64,000 nucleotides of DNA from Merluccius polli (lineage: Eukaryota > Chordata > Actinopteri > Gadiformes > Merlucciidae), in contig JAOPHQ010004858.1 in NCBI GenBank assembly GCA_030340625.1, positions 149,001 through 213,000 on the forward strand, given 5' to 3'. Each line of letters begins with the position of its first letter. The first letter of the stretch is position 1. The translations under genes and the position numbers were made by a program. The notes beneath the pieces were generated by a model. That model did not search any database. It was given only the letters and a program-made list of their open reading frames with translations, and was not told the origin of the DNA. Positions 31,091 through 44,577 of the stretch are shown piece by piece.

Positions 31091-34000
31091 GATGATGATG
31101 ATTTCTTCCCCAAAAAAAACAAGGACACGTTGAATTTTTCTGCGGGGGTGAAATACAATATTGTGTATAGCAATTGCAAATGCCCAGAATCCAGGTGACA
31201 AGCTCCTATGAAAAAGGGTTGTTGGAGTACATAGTGTCTCCACGTTGAGGAGAAACAGGTTCAATGTGAGTATGAGTGAACTCCTACAACACACACACAG
31301 ACTGCAGAGAAGGAGAAGAAGAGCTTTTTTGGAAATGGGGCCTGGTTAGTCTTAAGTGTAATACCGTCATCCCAGCTTCTCCTGGCAGCGGTGCCATTAT
31401 GCACTTAACAACATCATGCTGACTGATTGCACCTCGCGTAGCAACGCCATTTTCCAAGAGTGACAGTCATGTGTTGTTGACGATGGTGCGAGTTCTTAGA
31501 TTAGACTTTCCTGGTCGGCTGGCTGTCAGTCGCAATCAGCCACCTCCAGACTTAAATGTTCTCAACATGCTCCGCTGTGTCACGGACAGAACCACTCCCC
31601 CCCCCCCCCCAGCGCCCCCATCCCCTACCACCAGCACCGGGAGCTATTACGGTAACACGCCACCTCCGAGTAGGCTCCTTCGAACATTGCAGTCATGACA
31701 CCACATGCGAGACCACGCGCCGTTCTGTCCGCTATGCATACACGTACATTCTGGTGGTGCTGGGCTTCTGCGCGCGTGTGTAAGCTACAGCGCTCTTCTC
31801 CATGTCAGCCGTTTCATTTGAGCTTGGTCTTCACATTCCCCCGGTGATTGCTGATCAGAACCCCTCCACCACCATCACTACCCCCTCCTCCTCCCCTCTT
31901 TGCAACCCATGTTGGCCGAGCTTCATGGCAGACGTCCAGAATTTCTTTTCTTTGATGCGGGGAAGCTGTGTTCTTGATGCTAAGCCATTTTGTAGATGGT
32001 TCGGTTCCTACAGGGATAAAATCAGGCTTCGCCCTCATTACAGCCATGGGAGGAGAGAGATGCAAGCTCACATTTTGAATAACAAGCATATATATATATA
32101 TATATATACTGTATATACCTTCCAGGGCTCGAAGAATGTGGCGCTGTCGCACTAATGCCAAACGACCATCCTTGTCTCGCTCCATCTAGCGTGACACATA
32201 GGCCTACTTGTCCAAGTCGCCTGGTGGTGACTAATCCTAAATGGCCCACGTTCAGCACTGGACAGTTTGCAATCCGTTGGGTATACTTCCTAAAGATTAT
32301 CTGCCTCACTTCAATCTCTGGCGTTGCTATTTTAACATCCGGAAAAGAATAAAAAGCTTACTTTACAAGTTGTCTGTCTCATGGGGGGCACTGACAAGGC
32401 AGGGAAGTATTGCATGATTGATTCTACCGGAGGCCAGGGGGCCGGATTGCTCCTTCTACGGCTACTTGGAAAAGTTGCAGTGGTGAGATAGGGATTCATT
32501 TGTAGTGCAATGCAGAGCCAAAGACTGCGGCTGCACACTCTGCCGTGTACTGGTTTCTCAATTCTGTCTTGTTTACAGTCTAGTTCATTTTAACATAACT
32601 TTTCCCTTCTCAGAACTGGAACTGCCAACCGCTGTTGGTAGTTTGTGTGTGTGTGCGCGTGTGTGTGTGCGTGCGTGCGTGTGTGTGTGTGTGAGAGAGA
32701 GTCGGTCAGACAGTTGGCTTTTATTGGACAAGTGCACAGGCTTACCTTTACCAGTAGTGATGGCAGCAAACACAATGAAATAAACAGCACAACAACATTG
32801 CCAGTACTTGAGTTCAGCGTTTGTCTAGACACCGAAACTCTGCTCCAGCAGGTAGCCAGCTGCAGACAGGGCCCTTTAAACCAGACTGTCTGGTATGTTG
32901 TGCTGTCTTGAGAAAATCAGAGACAAAAAAAAAGGTCATTGCAAGCGTTGCCTCTGTTTGTTTTTAAATTAATATTGGGTTGCCAATATTTGACGGCAAA
33001 TATTTGACTACCAATATTGGACTGCCAATATTGGCAGAATCTTATCAATACAAACTTTTAATTGCATCTTTTCTTTTTTTGCGCTACTCTGCACCGAAAT
33101 GAGAGGAATAAGAAAGCACTTTCTCAATGAGAGCAGTGCACAAACGTTATCCCTCTGAGTCTAAGACATGTGACAGTGTAATTTTATTCATTCCACTTTC
33201 CTGGCAATTTGCTTTGGTATGGTTCACGCTACCCTAAAGCAAGCAGAAAATTGACAGATGAAGCAAAGAATTGTAACTTAATGAAATGTCCATGGCTGTG
33301 GGAGATATTGCGGACATTGATTTTTTTTTTTTAATATAGGAAAAATGCTTGAACTGAAAACCCGAGGACGCCCTCACACCGCTTCCATTCACCGCTAATG
33401 GAAAATTAGTTATATATTGTGAAAATACACAAAAACTATTATGTCACAGCGTTTTTTTCATTGTGCTGTGTTTTCGTTCCTCCCGTTGAACCCCCGGTCC
33501 CTAGTGATAAGGTACCGCAGTCACACACACTTGAACCGAACATAAATAATACAGCAATATCGCGCGGTGGACCTCGTACATTCAACCCACCGCCTCATTT
33601 AAAGTCCATTTGTTGTCATTGATAACGTTATGATGGACGACGTAAAAGTTTGGGCGGCACCGGAGGAAATTAGTTAGTGTTGTCTTCTGCTGTGTTCACT
33701 CTCTCTCTACAAGACAAGCTGTTGCGATTCAGATAGCGGGCAATCCATGTGTGTGATGTAGCTGACATTTCTCAGGTGAGCGATCGGCGCTCGGTCGGAG
33801 CTCGGCTTCCTTATTTATTGTGCCATGTTTTGAAAGTCTTCGGGGCAATCGCACTAAATAGGAAAACCTTTGGCAGCGATTATGTAAATTATTCTCAGTC
33901 AATATTCAAATGTGTCTTCCCCACAGGAAACGGCTTTATTTTCCTCCACTATAAGGCTTATAGTAAAGGGGCTTGGGGTGTACTGGTGCATATATAACCA

Positions 34001-34142
34001 TATGTGTGTTATCAATAAGGGGGCTGAACGGTTTAGTGGTATACGGTGTTTGACTTAGCCATCCCGATCTCGCCAATTCATATTCCTCTTCTGGAGAGCG
34101 GTCTGGCCAGGCTTCAGGTTATGCCCTTGTGGCCGAACCACA

Positions 34143-34445
34143 GTGATTCGGACCAATCGGTGTCCTATGAGGAACTACTGGCAGATACGGGCATTGTTCA
34201 GGTGTGACGACAGCGAGAAGCGACTGTCCGTTCAAAAACAACAATGGCTGGCGGCTCCTAAAGAGGTTAGCGTAGATGCTGCTATAGCATCAGTGATATC
34301 TGACCTGGAGAGTATTTCTTCATGGAAAGAAGAGCGAAGAATGGCACTGAAGGCTTTTCTCGAAGGAAAAGACGTTTTCGCTCTCCTACTACGTCATATG
34401 GTTTGTTGGTCTGATTGGTGGAAGTTAGCCCGTGATAGACGGTGA
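34143..34445 (+). pseudogene. possible RecQ-type helicase N-terminal fragment
   Basis: A 100-codon frame ends with SWKEERRMALKAFLEGKDVF. This resembles the stretch just before the ATP-binding (Walker A) motif of RecQ-like helicases, of the form 'LK.EQ..AL.AFL.GKDVFA.LPTG.GKS'. The sequence then departs (LLLRHMVCWS) with no Walker A. Helicase-like fragments of this kind occur in fish repeats, so a captured fragment in a mobile element is likely. It is recognised from motif memory only. Confidence 0.35.
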
Positions 34446-34656
34446 TAGACAGATGGTTCATCCAATCAGCTGCCAAGTATTTTTTTTAGTGCCCGTCTGT
34501 GGAGTATATGTGGAGTGTGTGTGGTTGATGGCTGGTTTACAGCCTCACCTGGCCTGAGTCAGACTGATCAGACCCTGGGTCTGGGTGGGGCTGCACTCCT
34601 GTGGTGCATGAGCAGTCATGGCACCCAGGATAAACCGGTTATCTCCACACACACAC

Positions 34657-34658
<2 letters not shown>

Positions 34659-34703
<45 letters not shown>
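34659..34703. repeat. (GA)n microsatellite
   Basis: About 22 uninterrupted GA units. Confidence 0.95.
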
Positions 34704-34705
<2 letters not shown>

Positions 34706-35074
34706 GCTGTAATGGCAGCACGTAGCATCTGCTGGGCATATAACATCTTGCCATCTCCAATAAATGTATATTCCACGCAACCTCCACCTGTGTCCTGTGT
34801 CCGAGGGCCCCAGCAAAAGCCACTTGCAGGTGGCGAGTCTACTGCTACACCGCCCTTTTACAAGCAGTTTCCATGGACGACTTCCCGGATGGTTCTGTAT
34901 CAAACCATCTGGCCCGTCGGGTTTGACTCACAGCCGAAAGCTCCTGGGTTCTGAAGCCCAACGTCTGCAGTCTACCTGTAGGCTTCCATGAGCAAAGATG
35001 CCTAACCTCTACCTGCTCATTTATAGCATGTGTCTGAATTGACTGTAATGTATTGCCAATTGAAGTCACTTTGG

Positions 35075-35427
35075 ATGAAAGACAGCAGAAAAGAGCAAAA
35101 AAAAGAACAGAAGAGAGCAGGATTTCAAAACTAAACAACCAAAAGAAGGTCCCCTCCCTCTCTGCTCCCACCCTTTGTTTCTCCACCACTGACAAGTGTC
35201 GCATTCACGCACCTGTGATTGACGGGAAAGATGGATTTCCCGAACCAATCAGGGAGGAGATGCCCTGATTGGTCAGAAATGTGTGTAAAATCTGAACGGG
35301 CTCATGCAGAGGCAAGCGCAGTCATCTCAAGGCAGATATTCTCACAGCACATTTCGCTCACTAATCGCTGGCGGATGGCTATGTCATGAAATGACTCAAA
35401 TAATAGGTTACCTACAGCACCTTTAAG
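35075..35427. mobile_element. MITE-like family, copy 1
   Basis: The right end, inverted, reads CTTAAAGGTGCTGTAGGTAA. The interior shares CCCCTCCCTCTCTGCTCCC, TGTGATTGACGG and GAACCAATCAGG with the copy at 43618. The left end is degenerate. Confidence 0.6.
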
Positions 35428-36025
35428 GAGGATGCCACTACTGGGTGAGGTCCATGTTCATAGTAATGCCTGACATCTGCTTGCATGGATCCCCCCCCCC
35501 ATCACTGACAAATGTGGACCTCCTCTGCAGCCTCTGATTGCAGGGTACAGCTTCATTGGATAACTGGGTCAAAAAAAAGACTACATACAATCGTCAGTGT
35601 TTCAGTCAGCTCTTAATGCCTGCACATTTCCTACATATACAAAGGGAATGCTGAGGCATATTTTGACACTTGCAGTTAGCGCACGGCTTGTATACCACAG
35701 TGTACACACACAGAATATGCAGGGTATACTGGGGTCTCCAGGGTACTAGGATGACATACCTGATCATCTACTTTGCTCATCTTCACACTTCACACCACAT
35801 TGTTACAATGTGAACATATGACCTTGCCCATGCTGCTGTTTTACATTAGATAGTGTCAGATAGTATGGATCCTGTGAGAGGGATACTTAGGCAAATGAGA
35901 GCGAGCTAACGCTACCACTCCAAGGCAGACTGATTCCATATTCTGGACAGGGAGGAATATTTTGCATATACATAGTTAAGCAACAGATAAGGATGAATTT
36001 TGCTGCGCCCCCCCCAAGCTACAAA

Positions 36026-36031
36026 GATGTG

Positions 36032-36070
<39 letters not shown>
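36026..36070. repeat. (TG)n microsatellite
   Basis: About 19 TG units (TTTTTGTGTG... to GTGCGCATG). Confidence 0.9.
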
Positions 36071-36072
<2 letters not shown>

Positions 36073-37818
36073 ATGATTGTATCAGTAAGTCACAATTAAT
36101 CAGGGTCCTGGCGGGTGAATGATGCATTTTCCCTGCCGACGGACTCATTATGCAGAGATAGTGGTGGTTTCAACAAGTGTCTGTCTGTCACGATAGTGGT
36201 TGGTAACTACAGCAAGAGAAATGGCTGTTGTGTGGGTACATTTCCATGTATGTATTTTTCATGAAAACCCCCCCCCCCCCCCCCCCCCCCCCAAGAGGAA
36301 TTCAATATTCTCCTGAGCCTCTTTCAATACTGCGACGGCGAGAAGTCAGGCAACCTTTACACTCGGGTCTGGCTATAAATAGCCACACACTGTGCCTCAT
36401 GTGCACCGTGTACTGGGAGACAACAGGTGGTCCCAACAATTATGCCCAGGAACGGCAAAGCTCAGACAAAGAGTCTGACGGACTGAAAATGAGACCACAA
36501 TTATCCTGGCTAGGAAAGGAGCGTTTTTGTGTTAAATGTAGCCCATACAAGTCTGCTGCTGATGTAGGAATGCAGGCGCCGCCTTTAGTCACGGCTCATA
36601 ATTCATGTCGAAATAAACGCTCCCTGCCTTGTGAGACCATCATCCTGATATTCACGTTTGCGAATTGCAATGAATATCAGTCTGGCTGGGCAGCCGGTTG
36701 ATTTCCAAATATGGCCGTGGCCTTACGCCGTTCAGTAAACTTAAGCCAATCAGAGAGATGCTCATGCTCTCTTGGCTCTGTGCCGAATCCCGTTGGAAGA
36801 AAACATGTTCTAATCTGAGAAAAGCCTCCCGTTGCACATTTCGGTTAATCTTTTCACATCATTATTCAGTCTATTTGGGATGCAATTTTGATTGCTCTTT
36901 CCTTGGGCACCGCGCTTGTTTTTTTTAATTCTACAGATTGTGGCGCTCCTTGGCTCCTCCGCCATGAACTGAAACTCTCTCCCCCGAGCGCTGATAGTTG
37001 CTAGCATTTAGATATTTTTGGAAAAGGCTTTCAACGGGATCGAGGCCAGACCGATCCGCAGAGAGAGAATCTGTGTGAACCCGGGAGATCGTGGACGGTC
37101 TCACGAGGCTAGACTGTTGTATCTGCCAAAAGTAAAATTGTGATTCAAACTTTTCTTGTTTTCCGTACGTTTTCCCCTCGCATCTACAGAATCCAACCCC
37201 TTTACCTTTTTTCACACCCCATCTAACAGTCTATCGCAATTATTTGCGTCATCGCTGTGATTGCTCCGTTTTCCCCCTGCACCACTTGTCCCCGCCGACC
37301 ATCGATAATCAATTCCCCCTCTGGAGATTGGCCATTGTTTTCGTGGCGGTTAGCTCAATAACGCCGGGCCCTGGTGTGTGGTAGCTCTTCTGTTCCAAAA
37401 CCCTCCAATCGATGGCCGCTGACACACAAGCCCCTCGTCGTCACTTGCTATCCGTCATCAATTCCATCAGTTCCTGTCCCCGCGGCAACCACTCCCCGCC
37501 CCCCCCCATCTCATCCCCTTCGCCCCGTGTGGCCTTTTACAATCTAATTGTGTTTTCCTTTGATCACAGGCATCAGTCAGAGACAGAAGATAAGGAAGCG
37601 TCGTCGACCGCTAGAAAGATCACCGCTGACAAGCCACCGGACAGAACGAAACACGAAATATTATAGAATACATACATTATACGTATAATATTGTATAATA
37701 CATATGCCGCGTGATAATCGAGCTCTTTTCCAGATTGAACTCCAAGGGACATGATCAGATCTGGAAGAAATATGAAAGAAGAAGAAATCAGACTATATAT
37801 ATATATATACTGTATATA

Positions 37819-37925
37819 TGTGCCATTTGGTGGACGCTTTTATCCAAAGAGTGTTACGATACCGCGAGTGCATACATTTTTAGCATGTGGGAATTGAACC
37901 CCTAACCGTGGCACCCCTAACCCCT
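37819..37925. repeat. fish interspersed repeat fragment
   Basis: TGCCATTTGGTGGACGCTTT then TATCCAAAGAGTG and GGGAATTGAACCCCTAACC, the same family type as at 9560-9735. Confidence 0.55.
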
Positions 37926-38226
37926 TAGACTGGAAACAAATCTGTGTTCGCTGTTCTTCTGGCACCGGAGCCTCTGATTAATTCATTCGATTGAAGTCAC
38001 ACAGGCTACCAAGTGAACAGATCTGTGCTGTTCTGAGGGTGTTTTAAATCATGCTAGTGGTGTGAAAACATTCAGCTGAGACACCAATCAGGCCACGTTT
38101 TTTTTTGTCTCCCACCCAAAGCCTGCTCTGTCCTGAAATGTGTGGAATCAGTACAATAAGCTGCGTCTCTGCCTGCTGTAGTGTAACTGTGTGTGTGGTG
38201 TGTGTGGGTGCATGTGTGTGCCTGGA

Positions 38227-38261
<35 letters not shown>

Positions 38262-38679
38262 AATGTGTGTGTGTAAGCCCAGATTGTCTTTGAAGCTGAG
38301 CACTGCTTGGTCTAGCTCCTGTGTCGCTGTTTGTCTTCAGTCGGAAATTACGCTCCGGGAGGAATCCCCCCCCCCCACTCCACACACACACACACACACA
38401 CACACCCCTGCCTCACTCTCGCCCCCCCACCCCCAATCCCCTCACCCCCTTTCACAAGAGAAGCCATGAGCACAGTGTGTCATTGACGTCTGGTGTATAT
38501 TTACACACAACACTGTGCTCCATGCAGACACAGGAACCGGGGGAGGGGGGGGGGGGGGGCTCATCTGAAGCGCTCAGCGGTGTCCAGGAGGAGCGCTCCC
38601 ACACGATGCGTAAACGCAGCCAAACGGCTCAACTGTGTCATCGCTCGGGTCTTGAGTGTGGGGGACAGTCAGTGTAATG

Positions 38680-39323
38680 TAGTGGCATAGCCGGTGGGGT
38701 GGGGTGGGGGTGGGGGGGGTACAACCCCCTCCCCTCCCCTTCCCCCTGAAATAAAGAAAAAAAAGTAAAATATGAAAGAAAAAATCTAGATATATTGGGA
38801 ATCTGGACACTCGGGGAATTACATTTTCGTTTTGTTGTGGTCCTTTTTCCTTCGAATTCAAATCAAAAATGGACCTTGGGTTTATTGAGTGGATAAGTTA
38901 TCTCAGTTCCAGAAGCTCAGCAGAAGCTCAGCAGAAGCTCAGCAGAAGCCGCGTCTGAATTGGGTCATCAATAAAACTAGTGCAGTGCCTGTTCGGAGCG
39001 GGCCGGTTGCTTGGCCTCCGGTATCGTTGCTCGCAGCTTCTCTCCTCCAAACAACTTCACACTCCACACACAGCGCTTCCTTGGGTCCACGGCAAATACA
39101 CACGCCAAGTGTGAAGTCGATCGGATGAATGGTTTGCCGAGACAATCGACGGACAGACATATCGACATACCGACATATAGAGACCCCGCCATTTATAGTT
39201 AACTCTATGGGGGAAAACAACGGTAGCTTTCGATAGCTATATCTATCTATAAGTCCCTACAATCAATGTTTCTGAAACCTTATCACCCTACCCCCCTGAA
39301 ATCAATTCCTGGCCACGCCACTG
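38680..39323. mobile_element. hAT-type non-autonomous element
   Basis: The ends are TAGTGGCATAGCC and, inverted, CAGTGGCGTGGCC, typical hAT termini. It is flanked by GTGTAATG (38672-38679) and GTGTAGTG (39324-39331), 7 of 8 identical. The interior has C/G runs and a three-fold AGCTCAGCAGA repeat near 38910-38945. No transposase is visible. Confidence 0.8.
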
Positions 39324-40524
39324 GTGTAGTGTAAGACAAATGAATATCTACCTTAAATCGTCATGACGCATGTGTTGTGTAGCAGCCCCCATACAGCATA
39401 CACATCGCAACAACTGATGTTTGTTTGCCTTAGCGAGGAAGGCAATTCAATTTCCCTGGAGCCCATTACCGGCCTGTATTTCCTAGCCGTTCGCTGACGT
39501 GTTGTGGATGGCTTGCAGTTTTAAGTACCCTCTGTCAAATGACAATTTTCAGGTTTCATTACAGAATTAAAGGGCTCTGATTGGTTTAAAGGAACAAATG
39601 TTGCCACGCTTACATTATGGCCGGTTACAGTATGGCCATTTAGAGTCCATTTGCAACAATTCAGCAAGGCAGGGACAACAATGGCGTTGGTTTGTTCTCT
39701 AATTGGACATCCGATGTCCTGGAAACGCCCCATTTTGCTTTGCCTAGACAGACGAGTCGAGACGAGTAATCACAGAGGCTCATTTAGTATGCAATGAATA
39801 ACGGTAATGATACACCTTTTGTGGTAAGGGGGTGGGTAAAGACACATATCTTTCTAAAATAAAGCAGGTTGCAGAACTATGCCCTGATTGTTTACAGTGT
39901 GATGCCATGCGATATTAACTCGAACCTGGATACATTTTTGCCTTTTTTTAACATTCATGTTAACAACAGATGTCGATAGAGATGTTTGACACTTAATGGA
40001 CAGCATTGGCTCACTCCACTCAGTGTTGCAAGTACAAGCTATTTGCAAGTACGAGCAATTACATTACAGAGACATTATGTTGCATACAGCAGTTACGTAT
40101 TCATGCTGCAGTTTATTCATTTAATATGTATATTTAAAAAAAATATCCATACAATGTATAATGTGCTGTAAGGTTCCATAGTGGTATATACATGAGCTGC
40201 TATACAGTATATATATGTAAAAAAAAAAACTAAAAAAAACATACAGCAGTTACTTACATAACATTGTAGTCAAGACTCGCTGCAAAAGGATGGGCATCAG
40301 GAGAATAGGGTGAAGACTGTGCCCAGGGTACCCAGGGTAAAGAGCAGGTGCCCCAGCGCTCGGGAGGCCCCTGCTGGGTTCAGATCAATCACCACAGGAA
40401 GCACCGGGTAACGATCTCCGAGGAAGCCCAGGGGCAAAGCCCTTATTAGGGATGAAGTGAATCATCATCTTCACTTCGATCACCGGCTTTTTCCTCTCTC
40501 AAAACAACATATAGCTGCTATACG

Positions 40525-40685
40525 CTCTCGACGCACAGCTTTGGTCTCTTCTCAGAACGAGACCTCCGAGAAACAAATTCATTTGAGACCGATTCAAATT
40601 CACCCCCCAAGGCCAAGACAAGTCCGAGACCGGTCGTAAATTGGTCTCGAGACTTGAGTGCTACAGCTCCGATACCTCGGCAGCG
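40525..40685. repeat. fish interspersed repeat rich in GAGACC/GGTCTC
   Basis: Strings such as TTGGTCTCTTCTCAGAACGA and GGTCTCGAGACTTGAGTGCT resemble a common fish repeat ending 'gagacttgagtactaca'. Confidence 0.5.
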
Positions 40686-43617
40686 CCGTGTGCCCACGGG
40701 GTGGGGGGGGGCCCAAGACGCTAGAGAGGCAGCCCAACAGGAGTGGAGTACAGGAGACTTGGGTTTACGTATCGAATATGGCATCGATTGGGGTGCGTCC
40801 GAAAGGAAGACGACCAAGGGTGAGACGTGGGACTTTAAAGGTCACAGCAACTGTGCACTCAGGGGGACAACAGAGAGCTTTTTAGAAATACCTCCTAGGG
40901 TTGTAAACTTCTCTTTGAACGGAGCAGTGTGTGTGTGTGTGTGTGTGTGTGAGCAGGTAATGCCGGCTGCCTTTCCAAATGGTGAGAAGAAGGCCAGTGG
41001 AGATTACTAAAGGGCACGGGAGATTCTAATCGCCCAACACAACTTAGCAAGACAGGACAATCGATACGCAGACACACGCAGGCACGCACGCATGCATGCG
41101 CGCATACACGCTCACAGGCATGCACACACACACAAACACACACACTCGCACACTCACACACACAGGCTGCCAAAAAGACCATTTCACAAATTTGGGCTTT
41201 TGTTTAAACATTCATAAGGGTATGATCGATTGAGCTGGTTTTATAGACCTCCTTCGTATCCATAACGATCCTGCCCCAACCTCATTCACTACCAGTTTTT
41301 CCCTGTGTCGTTAGTGCAATGTTTGTCACCTGTGTTAATAAGTAATGTATTTTATTTAATAATGTAGTAATAATGTATTTCATGTACTCAGTTCCTGCCC
41401 CAGTTTGTTGGCTCCTTGGGTGTGATAGGTTTGTTTCTGCCTGCATGGTTTGCACTTACCCTGAGTCTGATCTCTGCACTTGGGTTCACCTCGCTGCGCA
41501 AGCCGTGACAGTAACGCAATTCAACTGACAACAGTTTGGCTGTGGGCACACGGCCGCCCGGCGCACCGTCTTTTCAATAAATCTGCCCTAAGCTTGGCAG
41601 ATACATCATTAAAGCCACTGGCTGCACCAGCGAGAGCTGAATAGTTGAAATAGCCGAGATGAATCATGGGGCATTATAAATGGGCCTGAGCTCTTGGAAA
41701 TCAATCAATGGCTTAAGAGAAGCTCATTCTGGTTGGCAGTGTCAAGTGGCTGGAATTACAATGAGACTCGCTATTTATCCCAGAAACACTTTCTGACTCA
41801 GGCCAACAATTAAGGGCTCCATGAAATGAAAAAAAAACATGTTCCCAGTGTTAATCCGGTGTCCCTGTGTTAATTGTATCTCTTGTTATATGCCAAATAT
41901 ATGTCAACATTCTTTTTAGTATTTTTACATCAAAATCCCTCTTTTTTCTTCCTGTAAGAAGGTTTAAAATGTTTGATGACTCATCCTCAGGGGCATTTAC
42001 TAATTTTGTGTCCAATGAAAATGCTTTCTCGAGTTTTAAGTCCTCCACAACGGAGAGCAGGCTGTCGTCGTGGCTTTCCATGTTGAGCTGCTAGCTACTG
42101 TCAATCTGGCGGCACATTCAGCGCTATTGGCTACTGTTAACGCCAATCAATATCCGAGACAAGCCCCTCCCTAGCTTTGCGTTTTTACCGGAAATACGTG
42201 AATATGCTTTGCTATGAGCTTTGCTACAATTTCTTTAAAAAATATTGCATTTAATTACACCACAGAATTGTTTTAAAACAACCCCTTTTGATATCAAATG
42301 AATGTCAAGGCGTATTACAAACACTTACTTTGGTGTTTAGTGCCTGGTGAATGTTAACGTTTAGAGTGCATTTCTGACACATCTTCCTCTTTAACTGTTC
42401 ATAAACAATACACTCCCAAGAACCGAATGCTTAAGATTATAGTAAAATACAGAAATAGAAATACACATTTAAACAGTGTTTTGAGGAATATGCATATTTC
42501 AGAATACATCATGATGATTCATTGAGTGAAGAATTGGTTTCATGATGAGTCATGGACTGATCTGTTTCACAATTGCTTTGAGCTCTTGTTGTTCATACTC
42601 CTGGCAGAAGCAAACAGTTGAACACACACAGAAAACACATATTGACTCACTTAAATAGGATTCACAGTCACTCACACTCAGCCCCTGTCATGGAGAAGAA
42701 AGCCCCATTGTGTGTAATTCCATTGTGGCTGGTAAACATTTGAATGTGAGGCTGGACATTTCGTCTGATGAATTAATTCATAGGCCTACATTTTTTGTAT
42801 CCTACTTTGTCCAGTTGATCATGACTACAACCTCCAAAATGGCCTCTGATAGCCAGGTTCAGGTTTGTTTCTGAAAGGAAGTCATATCACAACATATCAC
42901 TTATACTATGTTGGCCTGACAATATCACCGTGAGTGCATGGGACTTGCACCCCGAACACTGGCAGTGTTAATGCCATGTCTTCCCGTTGAGCTGGTAGTT
43001 TCATCTGTTGGCTAATGAGAGCCGTTGACAGTTTAACGTGGAAGTAGAGCGAAGTAGCCTACAGCTAAATAACCACCACATGACCACCAATTGGTTATAC
43101 ATTGGTTTAAATGTTACACATTATGACAACTGTGCATCACCAAAAAAGGCAAAAAACGTTAGAGCCAACTACGCAGTCATCACAGCAATTGCACACGGAC
43201 ACCGTAATATCCCAGCTGAGTGCCACAGGAGCGCTTATAATGCAGCCGCATATCACAGCAATCACAGATGACATCATGTCAATTTATCACTTAGGCCAAG
43301 TCAGTCTATCTAAAAAATGCACTCGTTTTTGCCATAAGTCATGACTTACTCGCACTCTGCTAACAATGCTGGATGTTGGACTGCGTGGTTATTTGAGAAA
43401 TTTTAAATAAATAGAGCACAACATCACTTCAAAATGTTCAACAATGTTTTTCTTTTAAATGGTTTTTGACATTGATTTGAAAATGTTTATATTTTCATCC
43501 AAACAGTAGGGGGGCAAATGCACCCCCTGCACCCGCGGTAAAATCGCCACTGGTCATGGATAGAGACAGTCGAAAAAAAATGTCAGAAACATACTTTATT
43601 CTGTAGGACTCGGTTAA

Positions 43618-43905
43618 AGGTGCTGTAGGTAAGATATGAGAGTTATAAAGAGAGAGAGAGCAGAAATGAATGGAAAGAGACCAATATTTTTTAAATTAAG
43701 CAACCAAAACAAACTCCCCTCCCTCTCTGCTCCCTCCCTCCGTAAAGTTCTCCGCCATTGAGAAAAGTGTTGCATTTCAGGCTGCTGTGATTGACAGGCA
43801 ATATGGATTCACTGAACCAATCATGGAAGAGAGGCCCTGATTGGCGTCTTCAATCTAAATTGGCTCACACAGGCATGCGCAGTGAACATGTAGAAGAGTG
43901 TATTT
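43618..43905. mobile_element. MITE-like family, copy 2
   Basis: It starts AAGGTGCTGTAGGTAAG, the inverse of the right end of the 35-kb copy. The shared interior is CCCCTCCCTCTCTGCTCCC, TGTGATTGACAGG, GAACCAATCATGG and GGCCCTGATTGG. Confidence 0.65.
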
Positions 43906-44577
43906 ATTAGTATACTTTAAAATATCATATGCCTTAAAACTAGGCCCCACTCAAAGTATATACTACTGTGATGTGTCCTGTCTGGAATTGAGGGCCTGGG
44001 GTTAGCATTGAATGGCCTTTCTTTCACCTTCATTCTGTTCCTACCCCCCTCCCTGCCAGACCTCTGTTTCAAACCCCTCACTGTTCCTGAGGAGTTTATC
44101 AGGAACCAATAGAGGTTTAGGGCTTTGCCCTTTCATGTGTCATTTAAACAGATCCCCCACAGACAACTGGTCTGTGTGCCAATCTCACCCAGGTATCACA
44201 TCCTGCTTGCTGTTCAACCAAGAGATGGAGTGACCAGTTTGTGATTGGCTTGTTCAAAATATGGTAACCCAATAGTAAATACGGGGGATTAACCTTTTTG
44301 TGTTGTATAGCCTAGAAAAGGTGTGTTTACAGGTAACAATGGGAGGGCCTCCGATAGCCCCGCCCTTGCCATGTGTTTTGATATACTGTCAGAAATCAAC
44401 GAAGAAATGCGTGAGAAACAGTTGAGTTGAGTTACCCCTGAAGGACTGCACGGGTGATTTGGGGTATCCTGTGTGAGCCTGTGAATAAAGGATTGAACGT
44501 TACGTCTTGACTCCTTGGCCTGTTTGAAGCAAAGGACTTTGTAGACCTGGAAACTGCACCTTGGTTTTTGAGAGTCT

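Larger units (their letters stand above)
30077..34142. other. intergenic with scattered repeats, no gene seen
   Basis: It holds a fish repeat at 30785-30895, a possible element tail at 31034-31090, a C run with CCCCCAGCGCC near 31597, an AT run near 32090-32108, TG/GC-rich microsatellites at 32645-32700, and a cluster of CCAATATT palindromes at 32980-33036. Open frames here lack recognisable domains. Confidence 0.5.
34446..38679. other. intergenic with microsatellites and element copies, no gene seen
   Basis: It holds GA and TG runs, a 25-bp C run at 36268-36292, a MITE-like copy (35075-35427), a fish repeat (37819-37925) and several TG/CA runs (38190-38404). One CArG-box-like CCAAATATGG is at 36705-36714 within an unrepeated stretch that could be a conserved non-coding element. 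Confidence 0.45.
39324..44577. other. intergenic, no gene seen
   Basis: It contains a 'gagacc' repeat (40525-40685), TG/CA-rich stretches (40926-40952, 41068-41163), a truncated transposon end near 43497-43552 (GTAAAATCGCCACTGG) and a MITE-like copy (43618-43905). An unrepeated stretch at 41580-41830 looks like a possible conserved non-coding element. Confidence 0.45.

Noticed and set aside
37860..37925. tRNA gene suggested by the GGGAATTGAACCCC string
   Set aside because: No acceptor stem or anticodon arm can be built; the string belongs to a fish interspersed repeat.
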